From an uncultured Clostridia bacterium (lineage in GTDB: Bacteria; Bacillota; Clostridia; Christensenellales; Borkfalkiaceae), in the NCBI GenBank assembly GCA_947630775.1, contig CANRIY010000065.1, positions 1-8,869 of the forward strand: a stretch of 8,869 nt of DNA. The letters run 5' to 3'. How positions within the stretch are numbered: position 1 is the stretch's first letter; every line of letters begins with the position of its first letter. The notes under the pieces are model-generated. The model did no database searches and had not been told where the DNA came from. It worked only from the letters and a program-made list of their open reading frames with translations. Below are positions 5,739-8,869 of this stretch, one piece after another. The position numbers and the translations under genes are program-made.

Positions 5739-6583
5739 AGACGCTCATCGCCTCGGGCAACGTCTCGCTCGCCGTCCTCGACACGACGGCGGCGGTCGGC
5801 GAAGGGGTACGCCGTCACGGCCTTTCCCCCGTTGCGGCGGCGGCGTTCGGCCGCACACTCACGGCGGGCGCATATCTTTGCAGCTGGCTCAAAGAGGAAG
5901 AGAGCTCTCTCTCCGTCACGGTCGCAGGGGGCGGCGCGGGCGGAAAGATCAACGTCGCGGGAGACGGAAATCTTTTTATGCGCGGGTTCGTCGAAAACGG
6001 GGAAGTTTCCCTTCCGCCACGTGCGGACGGCAAGCTCGACGTCGGCGGTTTTGTGGGGAGATGCGGCACGCTCACCGTCATCCGCGACGACGGATCGGGC
6101 GTTCCCTTTGTGGGGACGAGCGAACTCGTCACGGGCGAGATCGCGGAGGACCTCTCCGCCTATTTTCTCAAGAGCGAACAGCGTCCCACGGCGGTCGCGC
6201 TCGGCGTGAGAGTGGGCGCGGAGGGCGTGCTCGGCGCGGGGGGCGTCTTTCTGCAGCCCCTTCCCGGTGCGGGCGAGGAAGCGGTCGCCTTTTGCGAGAG
6301 GGAGATCGGGCGTTTTGCATCGGTCTCTTCGCTGATCGAAGAAAAGGGCGCGGAGGGCGTCCTCAGAATGCTGACGGACGGGGCGTACGACGCGCGTGAG
6401 ATCTTCTTCCGCTGCAGTTGCAGCAAACATAAGGCGGAGAGCGCCGTGCTCTCCCTCGGGAAAAAAGGAGCGGAACAGCTCCTTGAAGAGCTCGGCGAGA
6501 TCGACGTGCATTGCCACTATTGCAATACCCATTATACATTTACACGCGAGGCGGTCAGCCGCCTCTTTCGGGAAGGATCATGA
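5717..6583 (+). CDS. hslO: Hsp33 redox-regulated chaperone
   Basis: Cytosolic holdase that is inactive while zinc is bound by four reduced cysteines and becomes active when oxidation forms disulfides, protecting unfolding proteins under oxidative stress. The 288-residue protein has the N-terminal Hsp33 core with family-typical GGGAGGKINVAGDG (71-84) and SELVTGEIAEDL (135-146) regions. Its C-terminal redox switch has CxC at 233/235 and CxxC at 266/269, almost the same positions as in the E. coli protein. All four zinc-site cysteines are present, so it should be functional; two further cysteines lie in the core (C116, C193) and one at C55. The start overlaps the methyltransferase by 22 bp with only a weak AGG upstream. 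Its TGA overlaps the next ATG by 4 bp, indicating translational coupling. Confidence 0.96.
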   Translation: MRKSIILKTLIASGNVSLAVLDTTAAVGEGVRRHGLSPVAAAAFGRTLTAGAYLCSWLKEEESSLSVTVAGGGAGGKINVAGDGNLFMRGFVENGEVSLPPRADGKLDVGGFVGRCGTLTVIRDDGSGVPFVGTSELVTGEIAEDLSAYFLKSEQRPTAVALGVRVGAEGVLGAGGVFLQPLPGAGEEAVAFCEREIGRFASVSSLIEEKGAEGVLRMLTDGAYDAREIFFRCSCSKHKAESAVLSLGKKGAEQLLEELGEIDVHCHYCNTHYTFTREAVSRLFREGS

Positions 6584-8223
6584 AGGACGAACATGTCGCC
6601 AACTGGAATCTGAGCGATGAGTTTCTGCTCGATGCCGCCGAAAAGCGCATCGGACGCGGAGACTATTTCGGCGCGCTCTCTGCCCTGAACAGGCGGACGG
6701 AGATGTACGGCCCGAGCGCGGACGCATGGGCGTTCTACGCGGATGTGTACGAGGCGCTCGAGCTGTGGGAGCTCGCCGCGGACGCATGGTTCCGCTTCCT
6801 CGACGTATGCAACGAGGCGGATTTTCCCGAAGGATACGAGGGACTCGCCGTCGTCTTCATGAACATGGGGAACGACCTGCAATCCGCCTATTATTACCGC
6901 AAGATCTCCGAATCGGAGGGGTATCCCGATCTCGATATGGAGCCGCTGTTCGTTGACGACGAGAAGCCTCCTCTGCGGATCGTGGGGGATTCCGATCCCG
7001 AGACGCTGCGCGAGGGGCTCGACCTTCTGAAGTCGGGCGAGCTCGAAGCGGCGCGGGCGCGTCTGCTCGAAATGGACCGCGAGAGCCCCGATTTTCCCTC
7101 GGCGGCGGGGATCGCTTCCATGTGTTCGCTCATGCTCGGCAATGAGGAAGAGGCGGAAAAAGAGTGCCGCGAACTCTTGAAAGAGCATCCCGACAACGTA
7201 CAGGCACTCACGACCTATTGTGCCGTGCTGGGCGCACGGGGGAACAAAAAGGGAGCGAAAGAGGTCGCACGGCAGCTTTCAGAGCTCAAGATCGAAGCCA
7301 CGGACGACATGTACCGCATCGCCACGGCGCTCTGCGAGACGGGACTGCACGAGGAGGCGGCGAAATGCCTCACACAGCTCAGAGAACGGCTTCCCTACGA
7401 CGAAAACGTGCTCTTTTTCCATGCCGTCGCCTGCTATCATACGGACAGGCTCGACGACGCGATCGACTCGCTGGAGAGGCTCACCACACTGAATCCCCGC
7501 AAGGTGATCGCCGCGTACTATCTCGAACAGATGCGCTTGGTGCGGGACGGGGAGACGGCCCGCTTCAAGATGAATTATTTTTACAGGATGCCGCCCGACG
7601 AGTACAGGACGATCGCGAATTTCCTGCTCATCGCATCCAACGCAGGGGAGGAGGAGAGCAAAAAACTGGCCTCTCTTTCCGAACTCGGACGCTTTTTCCG
7701 CATCGCCTTTGACGAGTTGGAAGGAAGGGACGAGAAATTGCAGCTTCTTGCCGTCAAAGTGGCGGTAAAGACCCGTTCGGACGACCTTTTGCGGGAAGTC
7801 CTCCTCGATCACACGGGCGACGAGATCATGAAGCTGGAGATCCTGCACGAACTCACCGTTCGGAATGAGGACAACTCCTTCGGCACCGTCATGCTGGACA
7901 TGTACAGGGAGTTTTTCACCCATCATATCGACATCGGAAAGCGCAAGGCACAGCCCTTCCTTCTCGCCTTTGCGGACGTCTATTCCAAATACGGCTTGCT
8001 CGGCGAGTCCAACGAGGGGAAGCTCTGCGGGGCGGCGGAGGATATCTACCGCGCCCTCGAATATGCCGAGGCTTGGGATCTTTTCGACGAACGCGAGGCG
8101 CTCTCGGCGGCGATCTACCGCGAGGCGCGGCTTCAGGACGGCGTGCGGTCGATCGGGGAGATCTGCGAGATGTTCGAGGCGAACCGCTTCGTTGCGGAAG
8201 AGATCCTCGACTTCCTGATGTAA
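6580..8223 (+). CDS. Tetratricopeptide-repeat (TPR) protein
   Basis: Predicted cytosolic 547-residue alpha-helical repeat protein, likely a protein-binding scaffold; no enzyme motif or signal peptide is seen. TPR-like helix pairs can be read at about 13-43, 46-79, 141-172, 175-204, 208-238, 242-272 and 276-306, recognisable by G/A at turn positions, motifs such as GNEEEAEKECRELLKEHPDN and A..L.PR/LNPR ends. The C-terminal 220 residues are helical but not clearly TPR. Protein is strongly acidic. The frame is open back to 6511, but the ATG at 6580 is chosen because GGAAGG precedes it and it overlaps the hslO stop as ATGA; the extra 23 upstream residues lie inside hslO. Followed 9 bp later by another helical protein. 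Function unknown. Confidence 0.85.
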   Translation: MKDEHVANWNLSDEFLLDAAEKRIGRGDYFGALSALNRRTEMYGPSADAWAFYADVYEALELWELAADAWFRFLDVCNEADFPEGYEGLAVVFMNMGNDLQSAYYYRKISESEGYPDLDMEPLFVDDEKPPLRIVGDSDPETLREGLDLLKSGELEAARARLLEMDRESPDFPSAAGIASMCSLMLGNEEEAEKECRELLKEHPDNVQALTTYCAVLGARGNKKGAKEVARQLSELKIEATDDMYRIATALCETGLHEEAAKCLTQLRERLPYDENVLFFHAVACYHTDRLDDAIDSLERLTTLNPRKVIAAYYLEQMRLVRDGETARFKMNYFYRMPPDEYRTIANFLLIASNAGEEESKKLASLSELGRFFRIAFDELEGRDEKLQLLAVKVAVKTRSDDLLREVLLDHTGDEIMKLEILHELTVRNEDNSFGTVMLDMYREFFTHHIDIGKRKAQPFLLAFADVYSKYGLLGESNEGKLCGAAEDIYRALEYAEAWDLFDEREALSAAIYREARLQDGVRSIGEICEMFEANRFVAEEILDFLM

Positions 8224-8232
8224 GGAGAAACC

Positions 8233-8869
8233 ATGGAGAAACTTTACGACTTCGACGCCCTGTTCGACGAAAAACTCGCCGAATACATGCAGCAGAATGC
8301 GGGGAAATACACCGAAAAACAGTGGGAGAGCGTGATCCCGAAGCTCTATAAACAGTTCGGGGATATCCGCATTGCGGGGGTCGGCAATACTCCCAAGGGC
8401 TACTATGCCGCCATGACGGATGAAGAACTCGTTGCGACCCTGCGCCGCCATGTCGAAGAGGGGGTGCCCGTCTCCGACTTCCTCTGCCGCGAAGTGGAGT
8501 CGAGAAACTGCCCCGACGCGCTCCTTTCCCTTCTTTCGGAAGAAAATACGGAGCTTGTCACGCTCGCCGTTAATCTGGCGGGGGAGAGCGTCAAGGCGTT
8601 CGGCGCCTACTTTGCGATCCTCTCTTCGGATGCGGACGCCGAGCTCAAAGATACCGTCACCGAACAGCTGAAGGGGAATGCGGACGCGGCCAAAACGCGC
8701 GCGCTCGAACTCTACGAACAGGGGAAGGAGCCCGATCTCATGCTCGAGATCCTTTCGCGCTGCAAGGAGCGGGACGAGCGGATCTTCCGCATTCTGCTCG
8801 ACGCCTTCCGCACGAGCGGGGAGATCCCCATGCATGCGAGCTATCTCGCCGCCTACGGCGATCCCCGCG
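8233..8869 (+). CDS. Hypothetical alpha-helical (HEAT-like) protein, 3' end beyond the window
   Basis: Open reading frame of at least 212 codons running off the right edge. The ATG at 8233 has a strong AAGGAG site at 8223-8228, 9 bp after the TPR gene stop, so it belongs to the same operon. The translation begins MEKLYDFDALFDEKLAEYMQ and continues as predicted amphipathic helices with leucine/alanine spacing (for example DALLSLLSEENTELVTLAVN near 95-114 and PDLMLEILSRCKERDERIF near 167-185). These resemble HEAT or other alpha-solenoid repeats. No catalytic motif, membrane segment or signal peptide is visible. I do not recognise the family. Its pairing with the TPR gene suggests the two act together, which is inference only. 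Confidence 0.75.
   Translation, partial: MEKLYDFDALFDEKLAEYMQQNAGKYTEKQWESVIPKLYKQFGDIRIAGVGNTPKGYYAAMTDEELVATLRRHVEEGVPVSDFLCREVESRNCPDALLSLLSEENTELVTLAVNLAGESVKAFGAYFAILSSDADAELKDTVTEQLKGNADAAKTRALELYEQGKEPDLMLEILSRCKERDERIFRILLDAFRTSGEIPMHASYLAAYGDPR

Noticed and set aside
7279..8835. 518-codon minus-strand open frame opposite the TPR gene
   Set aside because: It spans the antisense of two plus-strand genes with good ribosome binding sites and TPR periodicity; it is a codon-bias shadow.

Overview
The window looks like chromosomal DNA from an uncultured gut-type Clostridia (Firmicutes). This rests on the strong AGGAG-type ribosome binding sites, consensus sigma-A promoters, a two-cysteine-pair Hsp33 and intergenic repeats of a style common in Oscillospiraceae/Christensenellales-like genomes. 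The placement is inferred from style, not from a database match. Coding DNA is GC-rich; the spacers at 70-195 and 321-366 are strikingly AT-rich.

Layout. (1) Bases 1-320, minus strand: the window opens inside a tRNA-Thr(GGT) gene, whose 3' acceptor end lies outside. The 5' half of this tRNA is repeated exactly (40 bp) at 196-235, behind a near-consensus promoter (292-320), with an AT-rich 126-bp spacer between the half copy and the full copy. (2) Bases 367-3167, minus strand: asd, dapA and dapB, three early steps of the diaminopimelate/lysine branch (aspartyl phosphate to tetrahydrodipicolinate), read in pathway order. dapA and dapB overlap by 4 bp. A terminator-like hairpin lies between asd and dapA. 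(3) Bases 3168-3693: a divergent intergenic region carrying the asd promoter, the promoter of the rightward operon and, between them, a composite of palindromic repeats: two 63-bp direct repeats flanking a 145-bp imperfect palindrome with 13-bp terminal inverted repeats. (4) Bases 3694-8869, plus strand: a tightly packed operon of a DUF624/YesL-like membrane protein with a charged cytoplasmic tail, a SAM-dependent methyltransferase, the redox chaperone Hsp33, a large TPR protein and the start of an alpha-helical, repeat-like protein that runs off the window.

How they work together. The leftward genes supply lysine and peptidoglycan precursors. The rightward operon is held together by overlaps or very short gaps, but only Hsp33 has a well-defined role (holdase under oxidative unfolding stress). 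The TPR and helical-repeat proteins look like scaffolds, and the membrane protein could anchor them; that link is inference. The least ordinary parts are the duplicated tRNA half, the unusual T-loop of the full tRNA and the nested palindromic repeats.
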